Of a stretch of DNA of 64,000 nt, positions 1-7,358 are shown piece by piece. The translations under genes were made by a program, and so were the position numbers. Source of the DNA: Bacillota bacterium. Lineage in GTDB: Bacteria; Bacillota; Clostridia; Lachnospirales; Lachnospiraceae. The notes beneath the pieces were generated by a model that did not search any database, had not been told where the DNA came from, and saw only the letters and a program-made list of their open reading frames with translations. The stretch's first letter is position 1. Every line of letters begins with the position of its first letter. The stretch lies in contig JAEXNR010000032.1 in the NCBI GenBank assembly GCA_023439505.1, positions 124,001-188,000 of the forward strand, written 5' to 3'.

Positions 1-1042
1 AGATCTGCATGATAAGATTTTAATAAGCGCCCAATCAAACACATTACCTGATGTGGCACGACTGGATGCCGCATGGATTCCTGAATTTCAGGCGGCAGGT
101 ATTCTGACCTCACTGGATGAGCAAATGTCTGATTTTACAACAGTATCAGAAACGCTTCTTGACAGTGCCATGAGTACGGCCAGGATAGGAGATCACTATT
201 ACGGCCTGGCGCTGAATACCAATACGAAAATATTATTCTATAATGTGAAAGCCCTCGAAGAAGCAGGTTTAAATCCGCCTCAGACGATGGAGGAATTTAT
301 CAGTGCTGCAAAACAATTGGCAGGTACCAATGAGAATGGCCAGCAAGTATGGGGCTACGAAGAACCGGCATTGGCAGGATGGAATCTCTGCCCCTTCATC
401 TGGAGCTTTGGTGGCGAACTGCTAAATCCGGAACAAACGAAGGCCAGCGGATATCTTAACAGTGACAAAACAGTAGCGGCTATCCAGATGTACGCAGATC
501 TTTATAAAGAAGGTGCGATTACCGGATGGAACAGCGGAGATATTCCGATGACGGATGGCTTTGGTACAGGACGGTATCGTATGATTCTGGAAGGTCCCTG
601 GAAAGTTGCTGAAATGGCAGGGGCTTATCCCGATTTTGAATATGCAACAGTGGGTATGCCTGCCGGTGACGGTGGATCTGCCTCCGTACTGGGAGGAGAA
701 GATATCTCCTTATTTCATACCTCAGGCGATGCAACGGCCCAAGAAGCTGCCTGGAAATTCGCTAAATTTATGACCGGGGAATATGCACAGACAGAGATGG
801 CGAAGTGTGGGCAAATACCGGTTAATAAAACAGCATTGGAAAGCGACACAGTCAAAGGCGCGTCCTTCGCTCCGTTCATTGAAGCGATAAAAACCGCCAA
901 GTCCAGACCTACCGTAGCGTGCTGGTCTGAAATAGACAGCGAATTATCCGTAGCAGTAACCTCTGTCGTAAATGGTGATAAGACGGCGAAGGAAGCCATG
1001 GATGAACTTGCCACCAAGGTGGACGGTTTATTGGCAAAATAA
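1..1042 (+). CDS. Sugar ABC transporter, extracellular solute-binding protein (5' end missing)
   Basis: The reading frame is open from base 2 of the window, so the N-terminus with the lipoprotein signal is lost; about 346 codons are visible. The product resembles the C-terminal two thirds of family 1 solute-binding proteins that deliver oligosaccharides or glycerol-type sugars to MalFG-like permeases: a segment LALNTNTKILFYNVKALEEA (hinge and lobe crossing), then GFGTGRYRMILEGPW and an alpha-helical C-terminal lobe. Two permease genes follow in the same direction, which fits a binding protein-permease-permease operon. No ATPase is present here; such importers often share a distant MsmX/UgpC-type ATPase. 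The family call is firm, but the sugar cannot be told. Confidence 0.9.
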   Translation, partial: DLHDKILISAQSNTLPDVARLDAAWIPEFQAAGILTSLDEQMSDFTTVSETLLDSAMSTARIGDHYYGLALNTNTKILFYNVKALEEAGLNPPQTMEEFISAAKQLAGTNENGQQVWGYEEPALAGWNLCPFIWSFGGELLNPEQTKASGYLNSDKTVAAIQMYADLYKEGAITGWNSGDIPMTDGFGTGRYRMILEGPWKVAEMAGAYPDFEYATVGMPAGDGGSASVLGGEDISLFHTSGDATAQEAAWKFAKFMTGEYAQTEMAKCGQIPVNKTALESDTVKGASFAPFIEAIKTAKSRPTVACWSEIDSELSVAVTSVVNGDKTAKEAMDELATKVDGLLAK

Positions 1043-1051
1043 CTCCAAAGT

Positions 1052-1100
1052 CAGGTGAGCAAAATTAAAGATGCAATAAGGCTCTTGTTTTGTTCACCTG
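1052..1100 (+). other. Intercistronic hairpin after the binding-protein gene
   Basis: An inverted repeat pairs CAGGTGA and CAAAA on the left with TTTTG and TCACCTG on the right, with no clean T-run behind it. It sits between the binding-protein stop and the first permease. Such stem-loops commonly protect the upstream mRNA or attenuate read-through, giving more binding protein than permease. That role is inferred from position. Confidence 0.5.
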
Positions 1101-1180
1101 TATTGCTACAAAATTTATTATAGTATATCAAATTCGACTATATTTATCAAGATAATGTTGGCAGCTCACGGAGGCAGTTT

Positions 1181-2062
1181 ATGAATTATAATACCATGAA
1201 AAATAAATTACAAATAACCATGTTATTGATACCCGGGTTGCTGATCTTCGGTTTATTTACCATATATCCAATTATCAGGCTGCTTTTGATAAGCTTCTTT
1301 CATTGGGATTTCAGCTCCATCCTGCAGCAACCTTTTATCGGATGGAATAACTATATCACAGTAATTCGTGACCCGTATTTTCAGACGGCTTTTATCAATA
1401 CGCTGGTATATACCTTTGTCACAGTTCCCGCGCAAATGCTTCTCGGATTGATTGCAGCGCTCCTGATCCATAATATCAAGCATTTTAAAGTCAGCTTTCG
1501 TGTACTGTACTATCTTCCGGTAATTACCTCATGGGTAATCGCATCTCTGGTTTTTAAATATATATTCAATACGGAAGGGATGCTGAATTATTTTTTAAAA
1601 GATATTCTGCATGCAGTCGATCATAATATCCGTTGGCTGGATTATAGATGGAGTGGTCTTGGGGTCGCTATGATTCTGGGATCTTGGAAAGGAATCGGTT
1701 GGAATATGGTGGTCTTTTTGGCGGCGCTGCAGACAGTCCCGTTAGAACTATATGAAGCAGCTTCCATAGATGGTGCGGATGCACTGGTCAGATTCTTTAG
1801 AATTACCTTACCGGGCATTAAGGGAACAATCCTGTTTGCGCTGGTCATGCTTACCATCGGCGGATTTAACGTATATACCTCGATCAAGATGATCACAGGA
1901 GGAGCGCCCAGTCATCAGACAGAAACTATTTTGTCCTGGATGTATTATAAAGCATTTAGTACAGGAGATTTCGGTTACGCGGCGGCACTCTCTTTTGTCA
2001 CAGCCGCTGTACTGGGCCTGCTGGCAGTGGTGCAATTCAGGCTGATGAAAAACAAGGACTGA
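1181..2062 (+). CDS. Sugar ABC transporter permease, MalF/UgpA-like
   Basis: An inner-membrane permease subunit of 293 residues, the usual size for the small MalF-type proteins of Firmicutes. It shows about six hydrophobic segments, the first near residues 12-35. The cytoplasmic EAA loop that docks on the ATPase is EAASIDGADALVRFFRI near residue 191, followed by LPGI. A GGAGG ribosome site lies just ahead of the ATG. It is followed after 16 bases by the MalG-like partner, so the two probably form a heterodimer. Substrate unknown. Confidence 0.92.
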   Translation: MNYNTMKNKLQITMLLIPGLLIFGLFTIYPIIRLLLISFFHWDFSSILQQPFIGWNNYITVIRDPYFQTAFINTLVYTFVTVPAQMLLGLIAALLIHNIKHFKVSFRVLYYLPVITSWVIASLVFKYIFNTEGMLNYFLKDILHAVDHNIRWLDYRWSGLGVAMILGSWKGIGWNMVVFLAALQTVPLELYEAASIDGADALVRFFRITLPGIKGTILFALVMLTIGGFNVYTSIKMITGGAPSHQTETILSWMYYKAFSTGDFGYAAALSFVTAAVLGLLAVVQFRLMKNKD

Positions 2063-2078
2063 CGGAGGGGAAGGTCGA

Positions 2079-2918
2079 ATGAAAAAAAATACCATATTAC
2101 AAATCGTGCTTTATACCATATTAATCGTGTTGGCCATACTATTTACATTACCAATGATTTATATGATCAGCACATCCTTAAAACCAAACGGCGCATTGTA
2201 TGAATATCCGCCCAGATTCTTTCCTGCATTAAAGTCCATAACCCTGGAGAATTATTCTTATATCCTCAATAAGGGTAAGTTCTACATTAACTTTCTAAAC
2301 AGTGCCCTGGTTTCTACATTATCGGTAGCGATTGCAGCCATGGTAGCTTCCGCGCTGGGATTTTGTATCGGAAGATTCCGGTTTTTCGGGAGAAATCTCT
2401 TATTCTCCTTCATAATATTAACCATGATTGTCCCGGGGATGACCTTAATTGTTCCCCAGTATGAACTTGCAGTAAAAATGAATGTGATTAATAAATTGCT
2501 GGGACTGGTTCCGTTTTATGTTGCCTGGGTAATCCCTTACTCCACGTTTATGATCAAAGGGTTTGTGGAAAATATCCCAAGAGAGTTTGATGAAGCGGTT
2601 CATATGGATGGCGGGAGTATATTCACTGTATTCATACAGATTATTTTACCGTTGGCAAAGCCGGGAATTGCATCCATTTCTATTTTTAATTTCCTTACTG
2701 CCTGGGAAGAGTTCCCATGGGCCAATACGATCATTAATGATAATCTGAAACGCACGTTGCCCATTGCCATATCCGGATTTTTCGGACAGCATCAGTTTAC
2801 TCAGTGGGGATATGTGTTTGCATTGTCAGTACTTAGTCTTATCCCCATACTTATTGTATTTATCTCCTTCCAAAAGTATTTTGTTACCGGAATTACGGCA
2901 GGAGGAGTCAAGGGCTGA
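2079..2918 (+). CDS. Sugar ABC transporter permease, MalG-like
   Basis: Second permease subunit, 279 residues, with an N-terminal membrane anchor, a periplasmic segment (YEYPPRFFPALKSITLENY) typical of MalG-type proteins, and five further membrane spans. The EAA loop reads EAVHMDGGSIFTVFIQIILP near residue 171. A GGAGGGG ribosome site precedes the ATG. It closes the transporter operon; no hydrolase or regulator follows, and the next gene is recR. Confidence 0.92.
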   Translation: MKKNTILQIVLYTILIVLAILFTLPMIYMISTSLKPNGALYEYPPRFFPALKSITLENYSYILNKGKFYINFLNSALVSTLSVAIAAMVASALGFCIGRFRFFGRNLLFSFIILTMIVPGMTLIVPQYELAVKMNVINKLLGLVPFYVAWVIPYSTFMIKGFVENIPREFDEAVHMDGGSIFTVFIQIILPLAKPGIASISIFNFLTAWEEFPWANTIINDNLKRTLPIAISGFFGQHQFTQWGYVFALSVLSLIPILIVFISFQKYFVTGITAGGVKG

Positions 2919-2996
2919 TCTTTTGAATGCAAATAAACTACTTGAAAACAAGCTCCCGATCAAGTATGATATTGAAAGGTAAAGGAGCTTAAATCA

Positions 2997-3593
2997 ATGG
3001 ATTATTATAGCAGACAAATCAGCAAACTAATAGAAGAACTGTCAAGGCTGCCGGGGATCGGGGCCAAGACGGCGCAAAGGCTTGCGTTTCATATAATTAA
3101 TATGTCGGCTGAGCAGGTAGGCAGTCTTGCCGACTCAATGGTAGAGGCAAAGAAGAATATCTGTTACTGCAAAGAATGCCTGACTCTTACAGATAAAGAA
3201 TTGTGTCCCATCTGTTCCTCCCCGGAAAGAAATAAACGACAGATCATGGTGGTGGAAAACCCCAGGGACCTGGCAGCTTATGAGAAGACCGGAAAGTTCA
3301 ATGGGGTCTATCATGTTCTTCATGGGGCTATTTCGCCGATGCTTGGCATCGGACCGGCTGACATCAAATTAAAAGAATTGATGCTGCGCCTCCAGGGAGA
3401 GGTTGAGGAAGTGATTATAGCTACGAATTCCAGCCTTGAAGGGGAGGCCACGGCCATGTATCTGAGTAAGCTGATCAAGCCGGCGGGTATTAAGGTAAGC
3501 CGGATTGCCAGCGGGATACCGGTTGGCGGTGATCTGGAGTATATCGATGAAGTAACGCTGTTAAGGGCGCTGGAAGGAAGAGTGGAGTTGTAG
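2997..3593 (+). CDS. recR: Recombination mediator protein RecR
   Basis: A full-length RecR of 198 residues that works with RecO/RecF in loading RecA onto gapped DNA. In order it has a helix-hairpin-helix (LSRLPGIGAKTAQRLAFHI, residues 15-33), a four-cysteine zinc finger (CYCKEC...CPIC, around 55-72), a Toprim domain starting at IMVVENPRDL near 82, and the C-terminal GGDLEYIDEVTL segment. AAAGGAG precedes the ATG. In most Firmicutes recR follows dnaX and the YbaB/EbfC gene; here it follows a sugar permease by 78 bases, so its usual neighbours have been lost or moved. Transcription probably ends at the hairpin in the repeat directly downstream. Confidence 0.97.
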   Translation: MDYYSRQISKLIEELSRLPGIGAKTAQRLAFHIINMSAEQVGSLADSMVEAKKNICYCKECLTLTDKELCPICSSPERNKRQIMVVENPRDLAAYEKTGKFNGVYHVLHGAISPMLGIGPADIKLKELMLRLQGEVEEVIIATNSSLEGEATAMYLSKLIKPAGIKVSRIASGIPVGGDLEYIDEVTLLRALEGRVEL

Positions 3594-3820
3594 AAAATGA
3601 AATAGAAAATACCGTGAAAATCTCGCGAAAGCATCTAAAAATTCAGACCTAGATAGGGCATTAAACCGCCCCGTCGCAGGTCTGTTTTTTTGTCCTTTTA
3701 ATTACAGACCACGCATAGCTTCTAAAAATTAAGCAGCAGAAAATCCAAGAAAAAATAAAAGAAGAATTCCAGAAAACATCCGTGTTTTCAAGCTTCTCCG
3801 GTCTTTTCGCCTTTTTAAAA
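3591..3820 (+). repeat. Dispersed structured repeat, copy 1
   Basis: First of four related copies in this window (others at 27378-27604, 27793-27890 and 38131-38375), all in the same orientation. It starts at the recR stop codon with TAGAAAATGAAATAGAAAAT, then a small GC-GAAA-GC hairpin, then a long hairpin with a T-run, then a 3' arm in which AGACC...AGCTT near 3706-3720 could pair with AAGCT...GGTCT near 3790-3803. Copies 1 and 2 are highly alike over their whole length. I do not recognise it as a known IS end or RNA family. It may be a non-autonomous element or a structured RNA. Confidence 0.8.
3644..3691 (+). terminator. Hairpin plus T-run inside repeat copy 1
   Basis: CAGACCT (3644-3650) pairs with AGGTCTG (3678-3684); inside it GGGC pairs with GCCC; seven T follow. 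This is a good intrinsic terminator for recR as well as the core of the repeat. Confidence 0.75.
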
Positions 3821-3833
3821 TGAAGAGGAAAGA

Positions 3834-4279
3834 ATGAAGGTTTTTACAGATACAAAAAGAAATTTGAAGAGAGGATGGTATAACGGAGTGTCTGATAAAA
3901 ATGAAAATAATGAAGAATTTTTGACCCGGAGTGGTTGCAGCAATATATTAAAGAAAATGAAGATTGCGGAAATAAAATAGTAGAAAGCTATAAAAAAGGT
4001 TGTGATGAGGGTTATAAAATCGGAAAACGAAAAACGCAGGTTCAGGTCATCAAGAACATGATGGATGATAATGTGTCGGCTCACTATGTCCAGACATTTT
4101 TGCCCGAATTGACCGAACATGAAATTGAGGAGATTTATAAAGCAGAGAAAATAAAAAATGAAGAGTTAATGAAATTCAGCAGAACAGCTGTCTGGAAGCT
4201 TCTAAAAAATGGAGTAGCGGTGGAAGTCCTAAAAGATGTTTTCCCTCTGAAAGAGCAAGAAATCACGGACATTCTATAA
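3834..4279 (+). pseudogene. Frameshifted small protein with Rpn-nuclease-like tail
   Basis: An ATG at 3834 opens a frame (MKVFTDTKRNLKRGWYNGV...) that leaves register at a T-run near 3918-3922; the next frame continues as DPEWLQQYIKENE and runs to 4279. The second part contains KKGCDEGYKIGKRK followed by two helical units ending ELTEHEIEEIY and PLKEQEITDIL. These look like the helical C-terminal tails of Rpn/PD-(D/E)XK transposase-nuclease proteins, but no nuclease core is present. Either one lost base has broken the gene or it is a decayed fragment. It could also begin at a TTG at 3935 as a separate 114-residue protein. Function unknown. Confidence 0.45.
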
Positions 4280-4306
4280 TCAGTTAAGTCTGACAAAAAG
4301 AGAGAT

Positions 4307-4510
4307 TTGGAAATTGATATGATGAGGAAGTATATCGAACAGCATTCAAATGAGGAGAATGTTATTACTCAATATTTAAGTGATTTTGATGAGCAATTCA
4401 TGAGAGATGCACGAATTCTTTTAATAAAAAATATGAAAAGGTACACACCAGTTTTTGCAATAGCAGAATTTTTTGATGATATTTCAGAAGAGGAAATTGA
4501 ACAAATCTGA
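4307..4510 (+). CDS. Small hypothetical protein
   Basis: A 67-residue acidic protein from TTG 4307, or 63 residues from ATG 4319. Its end, FAIAEFFDDISEEEIEQI, repeats the helical pattern at the end of the preceding fragment (PLKEQEITDIL), so the two may derive from the same Rpn-tail-like family. It has no clear ribosome site for either start and no recognised domain. It may be a fragment. Confidence 0.35.
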   Translation: MEIDMMRKYIEQHSNEENVITQYLSDFDEQFMRDARILLIKNMKRYTPVFAIAEFFDDISEEEIEQI

Positions 4511-4525
4511 GGAGGTGTAATTTTA

Positions 4526-4699
4526 ATGACCGAAAATAAAAATGCAAACCCTAAAAGAGAAGTCCCCGTTTTGACGCTAGAAGAGTATAAAATGATAATT
4601 AATGAAGGAAAACGGCTTCCTAAAGGAAATTTTAAAATTGCAGAAAAAGACAAAGATAGATTTCTGAAGGATGTAACGATGGGAGAGGAGGGGCGCTGA
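4526..4699 (+). CDS. Small hypothetical protein (57 residues)
   Basis: An ATG with a strong upstream GAGGAGG site opens a 57-codon frame, rich in lysine, with the segment LTLEEYKMIINEGKRLPKG. It ends one base before the next gene, whose ribosome site GGAGAGGAGG lies inside it, so the pair is probably co-translated. No family recognised. Good ribosome sites on both genes argue that they are real. Confidence 0.55.
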   Translation: MTENKNANPKREVPVLTLEEYKMIINEGKRLPKGNFKIAEKDKDRFLKDVTMGEEGR

Positions 4700-4700
4700 T

Positions 4701-4970
4701 TTGAGTAGTGATTCTGAATTCGGCCTCAAAGATAAAAACTGGAGAAATTTTTCAAGAAAATATTATGCTGCAGATAAAGAAACAGGTTGGAAAATGCTTC
4801 TGGACGAATATTATGATGCGAAAAATAATATGGAAAAATACGACTACGTGAGTGAGGACTCCATAACTAGATTTGAAAATCGAATCAAATTTCTTACATA
4901 CAAGAATTACATTGAGGATTTAGGCCATGAAATTTTGAAAATTGTAATGGAGGAAAACGGCTACAAATAA
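4701..4970 (+). CDS. Small hypothetical protein (89 residues)
   Basis: A TTG start lies seven bases after a GGAGAGGAGGGG ribosome site. The product is charged and probably helical, with LKDKNWRNFSRKYYAADKE near the start and ENRIKFLTYKNYIEDLGHEI near the end. It has no signal peptide, membrane segment or known motif. It follows the 57-residue gene with one base between, and converges on the minus-strand cassette ending at 4978. Function unknown. Confidence 0.55.
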   Translation: MSSDSEFGLKDKNWRNFSRKYYAADKETGWKMLLDEYYDAKNNMEKYDYVSEDSITRFENRIKFLTYKNYIEDLGHEILKIVMEENGYK

Positions 4971-4977
4971 CAGTATT

Positions 4978-5142
4978 TTATTCACCCTCGTATTCATCTG
5001 ATTTATCCCATTCATCTTCAGTTATCCATTCATCATTTTTCTGAATTACAGGACATCCTGCCTCGTCGATAGGTGTGTTCTGTGATGCAAAATCGTACGC
5101 TGTTTTCTTGTTATTCTGGATATAATCGGATAATTTGCTCAT
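4978..5142 (-). CDS. Small acidic protein (54 residues), last gene of minus-strand cassette
   Basis: The ATG at 5142 overlaps the stop of the preceding VbhA-like frame by four bases (ATGA), which indicates coupled translation. The product begins MSKLSDYIQNNKKTAYDF and is very acidic towards the end (ITEDEWDKSDEYEGE). It has no recognised domain. Its position after an antitoxin-like gene suggests a partner in that cassette, but a toxin fold is not visible in 54 residues. Confidence 0.5.
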   Translation of the reverse strand: MSKLSDYIQNNKKTAYDFASQNTPIDEAGCPVIQKNDEWITEDEWDKSDEYEGE

Positions 5143-5360
5143 ATTGTTTCATCCGCTACTTTATATTTTTCATAAAGAATATGCCGTATGTCGTCGCCGG
5201 TGATTTCTCCGTATTTTTCTTTTTCTACTAACTCTAAAAAATAATCAGATGGTTTTACGCCTTCCGTTTGTACAATACCAATTGCAAAATACCAAGTTTC
5301 TCCATTTGTCGCTGTTGATTCTCCTTGACCTATTATTTTTTTCTTGAATTCTAATATTCG
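5139..5360 (-). CDS. VbhA-like antitoxin frame without a canonical start codon
   Basis: This frame is open from 5360 to its TGA at 5139-5141 and encodes WYFAIGIVQTEGVKPSDYF and EKYGEITGDDIRHILYEKYK. The pattern TEG-x-PS followed by GEIT-x-DDI matches the small VbhA-type antitoxins that block Fic-domain AMP-transferases. There is no ATG, GTG or TTG in frame between the upstream stop and the conserved part; it overlaps the end of the gene at 5351-5605 in the -1 frame. It may use an ATA/ATT start, arise by frameshifting, or be broken. No Fic gene lies nearby, so it is an orphan. The family call is from memory of the motif. Confidence 0.5.
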   Translation of the reverse strand, partial: RILEFKKKIIGQGESTATNGETWYFAIGIVQTEGVKPSDYFLELVEKEKYGEITGDDIRHILYEKYKVADETI

Positions 5361-5605
5361 TTAATAAATTTGTAAAGAGCATCTACACTATTTGTCAGCT
5401 CAACCTCGCAGCAATCACATAAATAGTCCTCAAATTCCGCCCAAATCCCGCTTTCCTGGTCTATCATAAGCTTATAAATTTCCATATCCATCAAATTTTT
5501 ACGTGCAGTTTCTTCATCCAATCCATCTCTCAGCATGATATATTTAGTCATAATTTTTGTATTTATTTGTTTAACAATTTCAAATTTTTCTTCAGATAGA
5601 GCCAT
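5351..5605 (-). CDS. Small hypothetical protein, first gene of minus-strand cassette
   Basis: The start at 5605 (MALSEEKFEIVKQINTKI) has a GGAGG site at the right distance; an earlier in-frame ATG at 5647 lies inside the promoter and is unlikely. The 84-residue product is helical and acidic, with DEETARKNLMDMEIYKLM and CDCCEVELTNSVDALYKF. It resembles the short fragment at 5759-5860 (shared pattern IN-x-MTKFIM versus NTKIMTKYIM), so the two cassettes carry paralogues. A TTGATA-17-TATGAT promoter lies upstream. Probably part of a toxin-antitoxin-like locus; function not known. Confidence 0.6.
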   Translation of the reverse strand: MALSEEKFEIVKQINTKIMTKYIMLRDGLDEETARKNLMDMEIYKLMIDQESGIWAEFEDYLCDCCEVELTNSVDALYKFINEY

Positions 5606-5642
5606 GACGGGTTCCTCCGTGAAATGTTTTAAATTACAGATT

Positions 5643-5686
5643 ATCATACATTATTTTTAAGAGGTTATCAAGAACACCACAGTGTC
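5643..5686 (-). promoter_or_regulatory. Promoter and operator of the 5351-5605 cassette
   Basis: Read on the minus strand: GACACTGTGGTGTTC (5686-5672), then -35 TTGATA (5671-5666), a 17-base spacer and -10 TATGAT (5648-5643). The imperfect palindrome abuts the -35 exactly as in the second cassette at 6167-6211. Confidence 0.65.
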
Positions 5687-5758
5687 ACAAGACGAAGCTC
5701 CTAAGCAAAAGAAAAGAATCCTTGAAAATATCAGGGGCACAAAACATGTATTATTGTG

Positions 5759-5860
5759 TTACTCTACCGCGGTTAATTTATATTTTTGCATGATAAATTT
5801 TGTCATTGCATTTATACTGCTAGCAATTGCAATATCAATTTTATTTTGAGATAATACCAT
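5759..5860 (-). pseudogene. Truncated paralogue of the 5351-5605 protein
   Basis: A 33-codon frame (IDIAIASSINAMTKFIMQKY...) that aligns with the N-terminal third of the protein at 5351-5605 and then stops. GAGTGAGA precedes the ATG. It lies 12 bases behind the gene at 5873-6136, in the same direction. It is best read as the remnant of a duplicated cassette member; a real 33-residue peptide cannot be excluded. Confidence 0.4.
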
Positions 5861-5872
5861 TTTGTATCTCAC

Positions 5873-6136
5873 TCATTTAATGCTATCAAGATATGACTCT
5901 AACTCTTCGATATAACTAAGTTTTTCCTGCATAGCTAATTTCGGAATTGCGTTAAAACTATCATTTTTAACATCAGTTTCTATTTCTTTTATCAATAATG
6001 TCAATTCAGTTTCGCTAAGGTGAGCATATTTCATAATTTGCTTAGAAGACACCCCGTCTTTAAGCATTTCTTCAACAAATACTCTTTTTTCGTCTTCTCG
6101 GCCATTCTTATAAAGAGCTTCCATTAGTTTTCCCAT
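5873..6136 (-). CDS. Small protein with Rpn-tail-like helical motif
   Basis: The start at 6136 (MGKLMEALYKNGREDEK) is chosen because GTGGAGG lies at proper distance; the longer frame from 6202 would run through the promoter. The 87 residues contain KRVFVEEMLKDGVSSKQI and AHLSETELTLL, the pattern seen in C-terminal tails of Rpn-family nucleases (EMLKxGLSxEQIxxxTGLSxEEI), then a second part with KLSYIEELESYLDSIK. No nuclease motif is present. It is transcribed from the TTGCAA-17-TATAAT promoter upstream. Function unknown. Confidence 0.55.
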   Translation of the reverse strand: MGKLMEALYKNGREDEKRVFVEEMLKDGVSSKQIMKYAHLSETELTLLIKEIETDVKNDSFNAIPKLAMQEKLSYIEELESYLDSIK

Positions 6137-6166
6137 GGCCATCCTCCACAAATTGATAATACAATT

Positions 6167-6211
6167 ATTATACAATGTTATGAAAAGTCTTGCAACCGAC
6201 ACTATAGTGTC
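6167..6211 (-). promoter_or_regulatory. Promoter with perfect palindromic operator
   Basis: On the minus strand: the perfect palindrome GACACTATAGTGTC (6198-6211), two bases, then -35 TTGCAA (6195-6190), 17 bases, and -10 TATAAT (6172-6167). It drives the gene at 5873-6136. The arrangement matches that at 5643-5686, so one regulator probably binds both. Confidence 0.7.
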
Positions 6212-6217
6212 ACAACG

Positions 6218-6385
6218 AGGCTTGATTTAAGAAGAAAAAACGTCTCAAAAATCTTCGATGGCTTAAAAGGATTATCTAATACAATTCAAAATCATCATCT
6301 TATTAAACAAGATTTCTATGAATTACGTATTTTTGGTGTAAGTTTCATTCGAGACAGCATTGATTTTGCTCCAGTGGTTAATTGA
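6218..6385 (+). pseudogene. Probable remnant of a RelE/HigB (Gp49-like) toxin gene
   Basis: A frame divergent from the previous cassette encodes KIFDGLKGLSNTIQNHHLIK followed by FYELRIFGVSFIRDS and stops at 6383. The pattern (GL...L...FYELRI...R) is that of the core of Gp49-like HigB/RelE mRNA-cleaving toxins. There is no clear start and no ribosome site, and the C-terminal catalytic part is missing. It is a decayed fragment if the likeness is right; the match is short. Confidence 0.3.
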
Positions 6386-6973
6386 TATACGAAATTCTGT
6401 CATAGTTGTTTTAGATGAATGACTTTTAGGATGAAAAAATGCTATTGTTAGCCAAAGAAAAAGAGTCCTCGTTGCTGGGCAATGGGAGCTCTTCTTCAAT
6501 GTAATTAGGTTGAATAGCAGAGAATCGGGTAGGAGGTCCGTTTTCCCTGTTAACTATAATATGATTGAAACAGAAGTGTTATATTTGAAAACAGTGATTA
6601 ATCATAGATACATCCAAAAAAATTAGATATGAACTTTGGAATACCTTTCAATAGTAATAGTTGGAACCTTTCTGCAATTGAATGATTATGGAAAATTATA
6701 AAATGGTCTGTAAAAAGGAGAATTCTATTTTTGTATGTGAGAATAGCTGTGGACTATCATAAAATTATTGAGAAGCATTTGATTTTGAAAATGAGTATTC
6801 TATAATTTTTCAAGTTGAACCCTTTATCAGAATAAAAAATGCTCCTATCCAAATACAATTGACGGAGCGATTGTTTTCAATAATTAGCATTAAAAACTTG
6901 TTGAAGCTAGTAAAATCAAGGGTTCTAGAGATTGAGCTGTTTTTGAATACAGAATTTATGCTATAATATAAAG

Positions 6974-7140
6974 ATAAAATAGATAAACTTTAATCTCTAT
7001 AGAAGAATTGAGATAATCTGTAATCTTAATAAAAGGATTATAGAAAGGTTTGTGCTGGCAGATTATCTATTATCATGCAGCTGTTTATGCTCTAAAATCA
7101 TACTGGACTAGAGAAAGCTGTAATCTATTATAGAAGCTAT
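6974..7140 (+). ncRNA. Candidate structured RNA upstream of the Xre gene
   Basis: Perfect 10-base arms AGATAATCTG (7011-7020) and CAGATTATCT (7059-7068) enclose a smaller TAATC/GGATTA stem; a second hairpin pairs CAGCT (7078-7082) and CTCTA with TAGAG and AGCTG (7116-7120). The motif TAATCT...TATAGAAG occurs three times (6991, 7021, 7121). A TATAAT at 6962 could start it. This is structure seen by eye only; a weak guess at a trans-acting or leader RNA for the operon that follows. Confidence 0.3.
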
Positions 7141-7297
7141 ATTAATAAAATAATTATGATTTGGTCAGATATATATGAATTCATTAAGCGTTATATATTG
7201 TGAAATTTATATTGTTGAATTAATGGAATACCATATTGGCTGATATGGAAATTAAGTTATTCGTAGAAATATGGATAAAAAATGTAAGCATATCTGT

Positions 7298-7327
7298 TTA
7301 CTTTTCGACAAGAAAATGGTAAAGTAA
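7298..7327 (+). promoter_or_regulatory. Inverted repeat ahead of the Xre regulator
   Basis: TTACTTT (7298-7304) and AAAGTAA (7321-7327) form an inverted repeat about 30 bases before the regulator's ATG. It is a plausible autoregulatory operator; no clear -35/-10 pair is seen with it. Confidence 0.35.
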
Positions 7328-7358
7328 GTAATGAGTAAAAGTGTGGAGGCATTATCTA

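Larger units (their letters stand above)
6386..7358 (+). other. 970 bp AT-rich noncoding stretch ahead of the defence operon
   Basis: No frame longer than a few dozen codons has a ribosome site here. It holds a GCTCC/GGAGC inverted repeat near 6842-6877, a TATAAT box at 6962-6967, and a cluster of inverted repeats between about 6990 and 7140 (listed separately). It is long for an intergenic region in this window and is a reasonable place for an untranslated RNA or a decayed gene. Confidence 0.5.

Noticed and set aside
6974..7140. Type III (ToxIN-like) toxin-antitoxin RNA
   Set aside because: The repeats are only three, imperfect and unevenly spaced, and no ToxN-like gene follows.
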